This document shows, one piece after another, positions 22,809 to 32,156 of a stretch of DNA of 64,000 nt. The stretch's first letter is position 1, and every line of letters begins with the position of its first letter. Under the pieces are notes generated by a model. That model was given only the letters and a program-made list of their open reading frames with translations, searched no databases and was not told where the DNA came from. Source of the stretch: JAKAVN01 sp963734845 (GTDB lineage Bacteria > Desulfobacterota > Binatia > Binatales > Binataceae). The DNA lies in assembly GCA_963734845.1 (NCBI GenBank), contig CAVTIS010000006.1:1-64000 (forward strand), written 5' to 3'. Made by a program: the position numbers and the translations under genes.

Positions 22809-23899
22809 GAGAACAGCTGGAGGCTCTTCGGGCCGCGGCAATGGCGGAGCTGGGCGACGGCGCCAGCGCCGAGCAAATCGAGGCAGTGCGCGTGCGTGTG
22901 CTCGGGCGCGGCGGCGAACTGACGGACGTGATGCGCCGGATGCGCGAGGTCCCGAACGAAGAGCGTCCTGCCATCGGCCAGCTGGTCAACCAGATAAAAC
23001 GCGAAGTTGAAGGCCGAATCGAGGCGCTCCAGGAGCGCCTGCGCGCAGCCGAGCTCGCGCGCTCGCTCGGCGAGGCGCGTCTCGACGTGACCCTTCCCGG
23101 CTCGCGTATCGCCCGCGGCCGGCTCCATCCGCTTACCCTGGTGATGGAGCAGATGCTCGACATTTTCGCCTCGATGGGTTTCGAGATCGCGGCGACCCAG
23201 GACGTCGAGGACGATTTCCACAACTTCGAGGCGCTCAACTTTCCGCCCGACCATCCGGCGCGCGAGATGCAGGACACCTTCTTCCTGCCCGGCGGAATGT
23301 TGCTCCGCACGCATACGTCCAACGGCCAGATTCGCGTGATGCAGCGCCGCAAGCCGCCGCTCGCGGTGGTCTGTCCGGGCAACTGCTATCGGCGCGACGA
23401 GTTGAGCGTGCGCGCCTCCCCGATGTTCGGGCAGATCGAGGGCTTCATGGTGGACCGCGCCGGACGGGTCACGATGGCGCATCTGAAGGGCGTGCTGAGC
23501 GAATTCGCGCGCGCCTTTTATGGGCCGCAAACCGAAGTGCGTTTTCGCGCGAGCTTCTTCCCGTTCACCGAGCCCAGCGCCGAACTCGACATCAGTTGCC
23601 TGCTCTGCGGCGGCGCGGGATGCCGCGTGTGCAAGCAAACCGGATGGACTGAAATTCTGGGATCCGGGATGATTCATCCAAACGTGCTGCGCAAGGTCGG
23701 TTACGATCCGGCCGAGTACCAGGGCTTCGCCTTCGGGATGGGCGTCGAGCGCCAGGCGCTGCTCAAGCTCGGCGTCGACGACATGCGGCTGTTCTTCGAA
23801 AACGATCTGCGCTTCCTCGGACAGTTCCCGTCGTTTGTCGCCAGATCTTCGGCTGCGGGCAATTCGGCCGCAAGCACTCCGGCGAGATCTTTGTCATGA
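22805..23899 (+). CDS. pheS: phenylalanine--tRNA ligase alpha subunit
   Basis: The catalytic alpha subunit (364 aa) of the alpha2-beta2 PheRS. It has an N-terminal tRNA-binding coiled coil (1-90) and then the class II core with HPLTLVMEQMLDIFASMGFE, DHPAREMQDTFFLP, RTHTSNGQIRVM, PMFGQIEGFMVD and motif 3 GFAFGMGVERQALLKLGVDD. Its last codons overlap the pheT start by 4 bases (ATGA, 23896-23899). The C-terminus carries about 20 extra residues after LRFLGQF compared with typical PheS, created by that overlap. Confidence 0.97.
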   Translation: MREQLEALRAAAMAELGDGASAEQIEAVRVRVLGRGGELTDVMRRMREVPNEERPAIGQLVNQIKREVEGRIEALQERLRAAELARSLGEARLDVTLPGSRIARGRLHPLTLVMEQMLDIFASMGFEIAATQDVEDDFHNFEALNFPPDHPAREMQDTFFLPGGMLLRTHTSNGQIRVMQRRKPPLAVVCPGNCYRRDELSVRASPMFGQIEGFMVDRAGRVTMAHLKGVLSEFARAFYGPQTEVRFRASFFPFTEPSAELDISCLLCGGAGCRVCKQTGWTEILGSGMIHPNVLRKVGYDPAEYQGFAFGMGVERQALLKLGVDDMRLFFENDLRFLGQFPSFVARSSAAGNSAASTPARSLS

Positions 23900-26376
23900 A
23901 GCTGCCGCTCAGTTGGCTCGCCGAGTTCGTCACCCTCGAGGCCGACGTCGACGAGCTTTGCCGCCGGCTGACGCTCGCCGGGCTGGAGGTCGAAAGCGTC
24001 GAGCGCGCGGCCCCCGGCTTCAGCGACGTGTTCGTCGCGCGGGTGCTCAAGGTCGAGCGCCATCCCAACGCCGACCGTCTCAACCTGTGCGACGTTGACG
24101 CCGGCGCGGTCGGGCGCTTCAGCGTGGTCTGCGGCGCACCCAACGTGCGGGCCGGGATGACCGCGCCCTTTGCGCGCCTGGGTGCGCGGCTTATCGGCAG
24201 CGGACACGGGAGCGGCGGCCGTCGCGCCGCCAGCCTCGCCGACGCGCCGCCTCTTGAGGCGGCAGTTATCCGCGGCGTGCGCTCGGAGGGAATGCTGTGC
24301 TCGGAGCGCGAGCTGGGATTTTCCGACGATCACGCGGGGATCGTGGCGCTGCCGGACGACGCGCCGCTGGGCGTCGAGCTGGCCTCTTATTTGCGTTCCG
24401 ACGACGCCGTGCTCGACATCGCGATTACGCCGAACCGCGGCGATTGCCTTTCGATCCTCGGTCTCGCGCGCGAGGTCGCGGCGCTGTTCGGATTGAAGCT
24501 CAAGCAGCCGGCGGTTAAGGCCGCGATGCTAAAGGCGCGCGGCAGCCAGGCGGCCGAGCCGCCGCTTGCGGTCGAGATCCTCGCGCCCGAGCTCTGCCCG
24601 CACTACGCGGCGCTGCCGATTGGCGGAGTAAAAATTGGCCCCTCGCCGCTCTGGATGCGCCGGCGGCTGGAGCAGTGCGGAATGCGTGCGCTGAACAACG
24701 TGGTCGACGCGACCAACTACGTGATGCTGGAGTTGGGACAGCCGTTGCATGCCTTCGACAGCGCGCAAATCGCCGCGCGGCGAATCGTGGTGCGGCGCGC
24801 CGACCAGGCGCCTGGCGGGGCACTGGACCGCGAGTTCGTCACGCTCGACAACGTGCGGCGCACGCTCGAGCCGGCCGACCTGCTGATTGCGGACCCGGAG
24901 AAGCCGCTGGCGATCGCGGGAATCATGGGCGGCCTTAACTCGGAAGTCGGCGCCGCCACCACCGACCTGGTGCTGGAGAGCGCGTACTTCGAGCCGATGA
25001 CGATCGCGCGCACGGCGCGCCGGCTGGGGCTTCGCAGCGAGGCCAGCTACCGTTTCGAGCGTGCGATCGATCGCGCGGGTCAGACCCGCGCGCTCGCGCG
25101 CGTCGCCGAGCTGATAGTCAAAAACGCCGGTGGCAAGGTTTCGGGATCGGCGGTTGACGCTGAGCCGCGGCCAACGCCCGAGCGCCAGGTGATGCTGGAT
25201 TTAGGCGCGGTGGATTCAATCCTGGGCGTTGCGGTTCCCGGCGCGGAAGTTCGCGAGCGGCTGAGCGCGCTAGGCGCGGCGGTCAAATCGGCCGGCGCGC
25301 GGCGTCTTCAAGTGACGCCGCCCTCGTTTCGTCCCGACCTCAATGAGGCCGCTGACCTCGCAGAGGAAATCGCGCGCCTCAAAGGCCTGGCCGAGATTCC
25401 TGCTACGGTTCCTAAGCGTGCAGCCACGCCCGCGGCGCCCAACGATTATCGAAGCTTCATCGGCGCTGCGCGCGAGCTGATGGTCGGCGCGGGACTGACC
25501 GAGCTGAGGACGATCGCGTTTATCGCGCCGGATGACAATTCGCGCTACCCGGGAATCGGCAGCGAGGCGGTGCGTGTGACCAATCCGCTCTCCGCGGAGC
25601 TGAGCGAGCTACGGCTAAGCCTCGTTCCTGGACTGCTCGGCGCGCTGCGCTTCAATCTCAACCGCGAGGCAGGGGCGTTTCACGCGTTCGAGATCGGCAA
25701 GGTCTTTTCGATGCGTGACGGCGCGCCGGTCGAGCATGAGCGGCTGGCCGCAATCAGCTATGGCTACTACGCACTGGGCGCCGTCGGACAAAAAGCCGTT
25801 TCGGCGAGCTTCTGGACGCTCAAGGGCGTGCTGGAGCAATGGTTCACGGCACTGGGCGTGGCTCGGCGCGTCGGGTTCGAAGCGCCGGATGAAACGGAAT
25901 ATCGCTTTCTGCATCCAGGCCGCGTGGCACGGGTCACGTTTGACGGCCGGCCTATCGGATATCTGGGAGAGCTGCACCCGGCGGAGGCTCTAAGAGTCGA
26001 ACTCGATAGCCCTTGCGTGCTTACTGAACTTGACTTGGTACATCTCATCGCTTATGGTTTCCTGCCGTCTCAAGAGATCACAGCTCCACCGAGATATCCT
26101 GCTATCCGGCGCGATCTCGCTTTGGTGGTGGATAGTGACATCACGGCGGCCCAAGTGATCGCGGCGATCCGCGAGAGCGCGCCGCCGCTGCTTGAGAGCG
26201 TGGAAGTGTTCGATGTGTACGAGGGAGGATCGATAGCGCCCGGCAAAAAGAGCATGGCGCTGGCGTGCCGTTACCGCGGGAAAGATCGCACACTCACGGA
26301 TGAGGAGGTGAACCGCACCCACGGAGAATTGATCGACCGGGTGCGGCGGGGGCTGGGGGCGGAGTTGCGGCAGTAG
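23896..26376 (+). CDS. pheT: phenylalanine--tRNA ligase beta subunit
   Basis: The 826-aa beta subunit. It has a B1/tRNA-binding OB-fold at the start (VFVARVLKVERHPNADRLNLC; VVCGAPNVRAG), and B3/B4 editing domain segments (LNNVVDATNYVMLELGQPLH; AGIMGGLNSEVG). The B5 helix-turn-helix follows (about 430-500), then a catalytic-like core, and the C-terminal FDX-ACB anticodon domain (PPRYPAIRRDLALVVDSDIT; KKSMALACRYRGKDRTLTDE). It is translationally coupled to pheS by the ATGA overlap. GC is slightly lower near 26000, with no sign of damage. Confidence 0.97.
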   Translation: MKLPLSWLAEFVTLEADVDELCRRLTLAGLEVESVERAAPGFSDVFVARVLKVERHPNADRLNLCDVDAGAVGRFSVVCGAPNVRAGMTAPFARLGARLIGSGHGSGGRRAASLADAPPLEAAVIRGVRSEGMLCSERELGFSDDHAGIVALPDDAPLGVELASYLRSDDAVLDIAITPNRGDCLSILGLAREVAALFGLKLKQPAVKAAMLKARGSQAAEPPLAVEILAPELCPHYAALPIGGVKIGPSPLWMRRRLEQCGMRALNNVVDATNYVMLELGQPLHAFDSAQIAARRIVVRRADQAPGGALDREFVTLDNVRRTLEPADLLIADPEKPLAIAGIMGGLNSEVGAATTDLVLESAYFEPMTIARTARRLGLRSEASYRFERAIDRAGQTRALARVAELIVKNAGGKVSGSAVDAEPRPTPERQVMLDLGAVDSILGVAVPGAEVRERLSALGAAVKSAGARRLQVTPPSFRPDLNEAADLAEEIARLKGLAEIPATVPKRAATPAAPNDYRSFIGAARELMVGAGLTELRTIAFIAPDDNSRYPGIGSEAVRVTNPLSAELSELRLSLVPGLLGALRFNLNREAGAFHAFEIGKVFSMRDGAPVEHERLAAISYGYYALGAVGQKAVSASFWTLKGVLEQWFTALGVARRVGFEAPDETEYRFLHPGRVARVTFDGRPIGYLGELHPAEALRVELDSPCVLTELDLVHLIAYGFLPSQEITAPPRYPAIRRDLALVVDSDITAAQVIAAIRESAPPLLESVEVFDVYEGGSIAPGKKSMALACRYRGKDRTLTDEEVNRTHGELIDRVRRGLGAELRQ

Positions 26377-26422
26377 ATCCCGCTTCCGGGGAAGCGGTTT
26401 GGGGGACGATACTCCGCAGAAT

Positions 26423-26716
26423 ATGACCAAGGCCGATCTCGTGGATCTAATCTACGAGCGCATAGGTTCATCCAAAAAGGAGGCCTGCGAGATCGTAGAA
26501 GACGTCTTCAGAATAATCGAGGACAGCCTGCAACGCGGCGAGAAGGTCAAAATCTCGGGTTTCGGCAGCTTCACCGTCAATCACAAACGGGCCCGCCGGG
26601 GGCGCAATCCACAGACCGGGATCACTATCATCATCGATTCGCGCCGCGTGCTATCTTTCAAGCCGAGCCACGTGCTCAAGGGGCTGGTGGCTAACGGTGC
26701 GAAACGGTCGGCATAG
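26423..26716 (+). CDS. ihfA: integration host factor alpha subunit
   Basis: A nucleoid protein that bends DNA as a heterodimer with IHF-beta; 97 aa from ATG 26423 (MTKADLVDLIYERIGSSKKE). It has the DNA-binding beta-arm with the intercalating proline context GRNPQTGITIIIDSRRVLSF and GFGSFTVNHKRARRGR. A TTG at 26399 would add eight residues (MGDDTPQN) with GGGGAAG near it. I prefer the ATG because family members begin there. The pheT-ihfA order matches gamma- and deltaproteobacterial genomes. IHF is a usual cofactor of sigma54 promoters, and two sigma54 activators are in this window. Confidence 0.93.
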   Translation: MTKADLVDLIYERIGSSKKEACEIVEDVFRIIEDSLQRGEKVKISGFGSFTVNHKRARRGRNPQTGITIIIDSRRVLSFKPSHVLKGLVANGAKRSA

Positions 26717-26814
26717 GTTTCGCCGAATTATTTGGCGGACAAATTTCGCCGCAAAGATTTCCGCAATAGATTCCGGATGGCTTTCCGTATAACTTTCCGG
26801 ATAACTTTCGCCCT

Positions 26815-27321
26815 ATGAGTTCCGCCGCCCGCACCGCACGTCCTTCACCGCGCAAGACTCCGCGCCCGCAAGGCGCCGGGGCCGGCGGCGGTGCCGGCGA
26901 GCAGCTGTTGAAGATCGGCGAGGCGGCCAAGGCCCTCGGCGTTGAAGCCTACGTGCTGCGTTTTTGGGAAACCCAGTTCCCGTTCCTGCGGCCGCGCCAC
27001 ACCCACTCCAAGCATCGCTTCTACGCCGCGCAGGACCTCCAAACGCTGCGGCTCATCAAGCGCCTGCTCCACGAAGAACGCTTCACTATCGAGGGCGCGA
27101 AAAAATACATCCGTGAAGTCGGACTGGAGCGCGCGCTCAGCGCCAAGCCCGGCGCGGCGGCGGCGGCGCAGCTCGAAGCTCCCGGCGCGGCGCGGGCCGC
27201 GCCTGCGGCAGGCACGGCCGGTTCGGCAAGCGTGAGCGGCGCGGCTAACGATCGCACGCGCCGCGCGATGGCCGAGGTCCGGCGCGAGCTCGAATCGCTG
27301 CATAAACTGCTCGAGCATTAG
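26815..27321 (+). CDS. MerR-family transcriptional regulator
   Basis: A 168-aa DNA-binding protein. After a Pro/Arg/Gly-rich N-terminal extension (1-30), the winged helix domain begins: LLKIGEAAKALGVEAYVLRF and WETQFPFLRPRHTHSKHRFY, ending with KRLLHEERFTIEGAKKYIRE. An Ala/Gly-rich linker leads to a C-terminal helix (RRAMAEVRRELESLHKLLEH). There is no cysteine, so it is not a classical metal-sensing MerR. This protein is habitually found next to ihfA in Deltaproteobacteria; its targets are unknown. The 98-bp gap upstream has repeated ACTTTCCG-like units (26755-26810). Confidence 0.9.
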   Translation: MSSAARTARPSPRKTPRPQGAGAGGGAGEQLLKIGEAAKALGVEAYVLRFWETQFPFLRPRHTHSKHRFYAAQDLQTLRLIKRLLHEERFTIEGAKKYIREVGLERALSAKPGAAAAAQLEAPGAARAAPAAGTAGSASVSGAANDRTRRAMAEVRRELESLHKLLEH

Positions 27322-27380
27322 GCGAGAGCCGGGCAAAAATCGGAACCGTCCGTTAATCTTTGGGCCGGACGAGGCGGGGT

Positions 27381-28682
27381 TCAGGCATCTCCAACGGCGC
27401 GCTCGGAATCGCGCGCCGGCGCGGCGGCCGCGCCCGACGTGCGCTCAATCAAGTCACGCACCGTGAAACTGCCGAGCGTCTCGCGCTCGGCCTGATGCAG
27501 CCGCCCGACCATCGCGGCCACCCGCGCGTCGGAGGGAACCGCGCCTGGTCCGCCGCCCCTGACACATTCAAGAATTTCCCCCAGCCCGATCGTCGAAGAA
27601 TCGCGGGCGAGGAACAATCCGCTCTCGCCGCCGCCATCGCCGGCCGCCGTTTCGATCACGATTCCGCCGCGCTCGAGGCGCCGCAGCACCTCGACCAGCA
27701 TCGGCTCGTCGATTAGAAGCTCGGCCGACAGCGTGGCCGGCGTGACCGCGCCGCGCCGCCCGGCCATCCGCTCTCCCAGGCGCAGTGCTACGGCCAGCGC
27801 GACGGCGCGCTGGCTCATCGCCCATCGATCCGCGACCAGCGGCTGGTTACGGCGCTCGAAGGCGGCCGTCACCTCGGCGCCGAACAGCACGATCACCCAG
27901 GTCATGTAGATCCAGGTGAGCAGCACCGGGATTGAGGCGAGCGCGCCGTAAATCGCGGCGTAGCGGTTGACTCCATATTGAAAATAGATGAACGCCCACT
28001 GCGCGACCTGGAGCAGGATCGAAGCCACCAGCGCGCCCACCGCGGCGGCCTCCAGGCGCACCCGGCGGTTGGGGAAAAATACGTACAGAAAAAGGAACCC
28101 GGCCCAGATTGCGAGGCTCGAGCTGATCCATCCGGCGCCCGCGATGTTCGGCAGGCGCTTGAGCAGAATTTGCCGCACGCCGAGCGCGCCGGCCAGCAGC
28201 ACCGGCACGGCGAAAGTCAGACTCAGGTAGTCGGCGAACTTGCGCGCCATCGTGCGCCCGTACACCACGCGGAAAATGTTGTTCAGCGCCTGTTCAACCG
28301 TGCCCAAGGTGAGGACCACGGTGAAAAGCAGCGTGGCCGCGCCGACCGCGCCCAGGGTCTTGGCGTTGACGTTGGAAACGAAGGACATCAGGCGATCAGT
28401 GATCTCGGGCGAGTTGGCGGTGAGATAGCGCTCGAGCAGCGGTCGGATCACCCCGGCGCCGCCCAGGCCGTTAAGCGCAGAGAGCGCGACTGCGAGGATC
28501 GGCACGATCGAGAGCCCGGTCGTATAGGTCAGCGCCGAGGCCCACAGCAGATCGTTGTCGCGCTGAAAGCCTTCGACACAGCGCCCGAGCACGCCGGCGG
28601 TGCGGGTCTTGAGCGCGCGGCCCAACCGCGAGTTGCGCGATTGTGCGCGCTCGATGAATTCGGAGAGGAAATCCTGCGCCAT
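27381..28682 (-). CDS. YihY/BrkB-family membrane protein with C-terminal winged-helix-like domain
   Basis: A 433-aa inner-membrane protein. Residues about 35-285 are the YihY/BrkB part with six helices (LLWASALTYTTGLSIVPILA; AATLLFTVVLTLGTVEQALN; YGALASIPVLLTWIYMTWVI). This family was once misnamed RNase BN and its function is still unclear. Residues about 290-415 form a soluble domain with a winged-helix pattern (VTPATLSAELLIDEPMLVEV, LRRLERGGIVIE, FLARDSSTIGLGEILECV) similar to Rrf2-type helix-turn-helix folds. It may sense or regulate. The C-terminus is Ala-rich. It is followed on the same strand by nothing; upstream is the isochorismatase-like gene. Confidence 0.88.
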   Translation of the reverse strand: MAQDFLSEFIERAQSRNSRLGRALKTRTAGVLGRCVEGFQRDNDLLWASALTYTTGLSIVPILAVALSALNGLGGAGVIRPLLERYLTANSPEITDRLMSFVSNVNAKTLGAVGAATLLFTVVLTLGTVEQALNNIFRVVYGRTMARKFADYLSLTFAVPVLLAGALGVRQILLKRLPNIAGAGWISSSLAIWAGFLFLYVFFPNRRVRLEAAAVGALVASILLQVAQWAFIYFQYGVNRYAAIYGALASIPVLLTWIYMTWVIVLFGAEVTAAFERRNQPLVADRWAMSQRAVALAVALRLGERMAGRRGAVTPATLSAELLIDEPMLVEVLRRLERGGIVIETAAGDGGGESGLFLARDSSTIGLGEILECVRGGGPGAVPSDARVAAMVGRLHQAERETLGSFTVRDLIERTSGAAAAPARDSERAVGDA

Positions 28683-28710
28683 GACGTTTGCCGTCCCAGC
28701 CGATCTTTTT

Positions 28711-29343
28711 TCAATATAAGCGGCTGATGAACTCTTCGACCTTCATCACATGCGCGGTGGAGACCGAAAGAATCACCAGAACGGCTTTGTGTATCTCGTC
28801 CGCCGACATCGCCCCTTGCCCAACGTCGGGATAGTCAAAGGTTGCGGTCGCGTCGGATAGAAATACCACTTTGTAGTCACGAAACAGCGCGTCTCTCGCG
28901 GTCGAGAGGCAACAGTTCTCGGTCGTCACCCCGGCGATGACAACGGTGTCGATTCCCCAGCCCCTCAGGATAATGTCCAGGTCGGTGCCATAGAAGGCGC
29001 TGTACCTGTGTTTCTTGACCACGATCTCTCCGGGCTTAGGCGCGATTTCATCGTAGATTTCGATGCCCTTGGTCCCATCCACAAGGCCTGCTCGGCTCGC
29101 GATGGGTGGCCACAGCTTGGCAAACAGGCCGGCGTCACAACCGTCTTTGCGATGCGCGTGTGTGGTGTAAATCACTTTTGCTCCCACCTGACGGCAAAAG
29201 TCGATTGCGCGCGTGAGCTTCGGAAGCATCGCTCGACCCGCCGGCGTCTCCATCGGAGCGCCTGGCGCCACGAAGTCGTTTTGCATATCCACGACGATCA
29301 ATGCGCACTTCGCTGGATTAATGTCGCTTACCTGGTACGGCAT
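28711..29343 (-). CDS. isochorismatase-fold cysteine hydrolase (nicotinamidase-like)
   Basis: A 210-aa cytoplasmic hydrolase. The catalytic triad is visible: Asp in ALIVVDMQNDFV, Lys in VVKKHRYSAFYGTDLD and Cys in GVTTENCCLSTARDA, with the cis-peptide IAGV-TT just before. Such enzymes cleave amides or carbamoyl groups: nicotinamidase, N-carbamoylsarcosine, peroxyureidoacrylate or biuret amidohydrolases. THAHRKDGCDAG differs from nicotinamidase metal-site motifs, so I do not assign a substrate. The start at 29343 has AAGGAG 6 bases upstream. It is 28 bp from the YihY gene and possibly cotranscribed. Confidence 0.85.
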   Translation of the reverse strand: MPYQVSDINPAKCALIVVDMQNDFVAPGAPMETPAGRAMLPKLTRAIDFCRQVGAKVIYTTHAHRKDGCDAGLFAKLWPPIASRAGLVDGTKGIEIYDEIAPKPGEIVVKKHRYSAFYGTDLDIILRGWGIDTVVIAGVTTENCCLSTARDALFRDYKVVFLSDATATFDYPDVGQGAMSADEIHKAVLVILSVSTAHVMKVEEFISRLY

Positions 29344-29401
29344 GATTTGCTCCTTGGCATTGTAACAAGCGACTTGAAAGAAGGATTACACCCGAGGACG
29401 G

Positions 29402-29444
29402 CGAGAGATCTTCCGACTCCGGCAAGCCTTCGCTCAGGATGACC
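29402..29444. repeat. interspersed-repeat-like sequence with 'CTTCGCTCAGGATGACC'
   Basis: GGCAAGCCTTCGCTCAGGATGACC resembles short dispersed intergenic sequences with a TTCGCTCAGGATGAC core that I recall from various high-GC bacteria. A single copy is seen in this window, so repeat status is not shown here. Confidence 0.25.
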
Positions 29445-29489
29445 GAAAAAAAAGCCTCATCGAAGAAGGGGATTCGCGGGCGATCGGAA

Positions 29490-29533
29490 ATAAAAACCCT
29501 CGGGGCGGACGGCGCATCGCACCGCCCGCCCCG
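29490..29533 (-). terminator. rho-independent terminator of the glycosyltransferase gene
   Basis: On the complement strand CGGGGCGGGCGG and CCGTCCGCCCCG form a long GC stem with one mismatch and a nine-base loop, followed by AGGG and TTTTTATTT. It lies about 90 bases after the stop codon at 29622. Confidence 0.8.
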
Positions 29534-29621
29534 TTATCCACACTCCCCGCTTCCACCACAAGTCCGGCCGCACTGAAGGCTGCGCGGCCGCTCGCCTCGG
29601 ACGGGAGTCTTTTTTCCCCGC

Positions 29622-32156
29622 TTAGTCCGCCGCGGTCCGATTGTCGGCGAACAACTTGGCCGACGCCGCGGTTGGCTCGGCAGCCACGCTCGGCGCCGCC
29701 TCGGCCGCCGCGCGTCGCGCCGCCGCGGTCGGCGTGCCGAGCGGAATCAAGTTTAGTTCGTGCGCGCACTGTTCGACCGCCTGGTAGGCGAGCCGTCCCG
29801 ATTCGACCGCCTGGCTCACCGCGCACATCGCGCTTGCCATGGTGAGCGCGGTCAGCACCGCCGCCATCACCGAGAGGCCCATCCCCGCGCACAGCACGGT
29901 CGCGCCCGCGGCGAGCGCGAGGCCCATCAGGGTAAGCCGGCTCAGCCTGACCCGCACGGCGACATGATTTTTCAGCCGCGCGCCCTCATGCTCCTCGTCG
30001 GCCGTCTTGAAGTGCAACCGCGTCCAGGGGTCAGGGCGAACCTCAAGGTCGAAATCGTTCCACCCGGGATCGTGCGTTACTGCGAGGCCGGCGCGCGAGA
30101 AGCGCCGCGCCACCCGCTCGAGCAGACTTTCGCGCGTGGTCCAAGCCTCGTTCCAATACGAAAGGTGGAGGCTGCGGCCGAGCCAACGCAGCGACGGGCG
30201 TTGGCGCGGCTGGACTTCATTGCCGAGGGTAACCGTACGCATCCTGGTCTTCCATCGAGTCCACGTTCGCACCATCGGCCCGCTCCAGGCAAGCCACGCG
30301 ACGAACAGCCGCGAGCCCAGCGAAGCGTGACATTTCTCGAGCGGCGCTTGCCACGCGTAGTGCAGCGCCCACACTACGCCGAGCGCGAGCATCGCGAACG
30401 CGGGCAGCACGGTAAATCCGGCCATCCAGGCGAAGACCGCAGCGGCGGCGAAGACCAGGTTCCATTCCAGCGTCTGCGGCAGGAAGCTCAGGATCCCGGG
30501 CACTTCGTCGCGCACGGTCTGCGGAGCGCCGGCAGCGCGGGTCCATCCGATACGGCGGCGCAACGCGCCCGGCACCGTCGCTGCGAGGCCCGGTATCGTG
30601 CCGCGCCATTTGATCTGGCCCAAGCCGTTGAAGCGCTCGGGATATTTCAGGTAGAGCGCCGCCTCGGCGCGGCCATAACCGCGCTGCTGGCCGTAATAGG
30701 CCTTCACCGTGTTGCGGCGGAAATGCCAGACGAAGGCCGCCGGGCAATAGCCGAGCGTGAAACCCGCGTCCAGGATGCGCCAGCAGATGTCGACATCGTC
30801 GCCGGCCGAGGTGAACTGTGCGTCGAAGCCGCCCACCGCCACCAGCGCGGCCTTGGTGAAAACCATGTTGCATCCGGCCAGATGCTCGGCGCGATCGTCG
30901 GCGACCAGCACGTGACACGGCGCGCCCGGCGCGGCGGCGACACAGCCCTCGACCCGGCCTTCCTCGTGCGGCGCATAGTTGGGACCGCCGCAGCCGTCGA
31001 AGCCTCCATCGGCCATCGCCCGCACCATCAGGGTGAGCCAATCGGGGTCGACCACGCAGTCCGAGTCGGTGTAGGCGACGATCTCGCCGCGCGCCGCATA
31101 TAGTCCGACGTTGCGCGCGACGCTCAGGCCCTTGTTGGGCTGGCGAATGAGCCGGAACTCGGGAAACTGCATCGCGATTTCAGCCGTGCGATCGCGCGAG
31201 CCGTCGTCGACGATTACGATTTCGTAGTTGAGGTACTTGAGCCGGCGGAGCGACTCCAGGCACGGCAGCATCGTGCGCTCGGCGTTGTAGGCGCAGATGA
31301 CCACCGAGACCATCGGGGTGCGCGCCGGATGCGGTGGGCAGGTTCCGTTGAGTGAGACGAACGGGCTCGCTTCGTCAACTCGCATCGGGCGCATCCCGAG
31401 CAAATCCGCGGCCGGCGGGCGGGAAACCGGCGGCGCCACCACGCCGGCGGCGCCGACGCCGAAGGCGGTCGCCACCAGATCGTCCTGCGCGCCACCCTGG
31501 CCGGCCACGGCCTGGGGAAATTCGATCACCACCGGCCGCGCCATCGCGAGGTTATGCAGCGCGATCACGAACCGTGCGAGTTCCGCCGCAGTCAGGCCGC
31601 CGACCTCGGCGTAGAGAAAATCTTCGCCGCCAGAGGCGAGCGCGATCGTGGACGGGCGATGCTTCAACGCGACCAGCGCGCGGCCGTCGCGCAGATGGAT
31701 CTCGCGGATCACCCGGTCAAGCGCGCGCTTGAGGCCCGCGACGCCGAGCATCCGGAGCAGGTCGGAAGCGATCGGACAATCGATGAGATATCCTATGAGC
31801 GAGGGATGGCTACGCCAGATATTGACTGTGCGGGCGATACGCGCGGCGGTTTCGCGCGCGCGGGCAGAATCGAGCAGATCCTCGGGCTTGACCGCGACCT
31901 CGACGAGCGCGTGGAGGCCCGTATAGGTGGCAAGGTCGAGGACGGACTCTGCCTGTTCCTCGCGCAGCACCAGGGCGGTGGTGTGGGTCTCCTGCAAACC
32001 CTGGAGGCGACGCCTGAGGACTAGCCGCTGGCTGAGGTCCAGCGCGGGCTGGACATCGGCAAGACGCATCGCTTTGAGAAAAAATTTCTGACCAGCGCGG
32101 GAGAAAAATTTCCCCTGCGCTAGGATAGCCGGCCGGGAGGGATCGTCTGGTTGCAC
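29622..32156 (-). CDS. membrane GT2 glycosyltransferase with degenerate glycosidase-like N-terminal domain
   Basis: An 844-aa protein starting at GTG 32156. Residues about 1-250 follow the layout of TIM-barrel glycosidase-like modules found in some GT2 proteins (GKFFSRAGQKFFLKAMRLAD; ARTVNIWRSHPSLIGYLIDC; PVVIEFPQAVAG). The expected acid/base 'GNE' is replaced by LIDCPI, so it is probably inactive. Residues about 280-520 are the GT2 domain: VSVVICAYNAERTMLPCLES, IVIVDDGSRDRT, AYTDSDCVVDPDW (DxD) and GDDVDICWRI. Membrane helices lie near 580-640, followed by a soluble C-terminal region with another hydrophobic pair near 745-795. It probably transfers sugars at the inner membrane; acceptor and sugar are unknown. 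It is monocistronic. Confidence 0.85.
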   Translation of the reverse strand: MQPDDPSRPAILAQGKFFSRAGQKFFLKAMRLADVQPALDLSQRLVLRRRLQGLQETHTTALVLREEQAESVLDLATYTGLHALVEVAVKPEDLLDSARARETAARIARTVNIWRSHPSLIGYLIDCPIASDLLRMLGVAGLKRALDRVIREIHLRDGRALVALKHRPSTIALASGGEDFLYAEVGGLTAAELARFVIALHNLAMARPVVIEFPQAVAGQGGAQDDLVATAFGVGAAGVVAPPVSRPPAADLLGMRPMRVDEASPFVSLNGTCPPHPARTPMVSVVICAYNAERTMLPCLESLRRLKYLNYEIVIVDDGSRDRTAEIAMQFPEFRLIRQPNKGLSVARNVGLYAARGEIVAYTDSDCVVDPDWLTLMVRAMADGGFDGCGGPNYAPHEEGRVEGCVAAAPGAPCHVLVADDRAEHLAGCNMVFTKAALVAVGGFDAQFTSAGDDVDICWRILDAGFTLGYCPAAFVWHFRRNTVKAYYGQQRGYGRAEAALYLKYPERFNGLGQIKWRGTIPGLAATVPGALRRRIGWTRAAGAPQTVRDEVPGILSFLPQTLEWNLVFAAAAVFAWMAGFTVLPAFAMLALGVVWALHYAWQAPLEKCHASLGSRLFVAWLAWSGPMVRTWTRWKTRMRTVTLGNEVQPRQRPSLRWLGRSLHLSYWNEAWTTRESLLERVARRFSRAGLAVTHDPGWNDFDLEVRPDPWTRLHFKTADEEHEGARLKNHVAVRVRLSRLTLMGLALAAGATVLCAGMGLSVMAAVLTALTMASAMCAVSQAVESGRLAYQAVEQCAHELNLIPLGTPTAAARRAAAEAAPSVAAEPTAASAKLFADNRTAAD

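Noticed and set aside
29760..31103. 447-codon frame opposite the glycosyltransferase gene
   Set aside because: It is antisense to a supported gene and has no recognisable domain.
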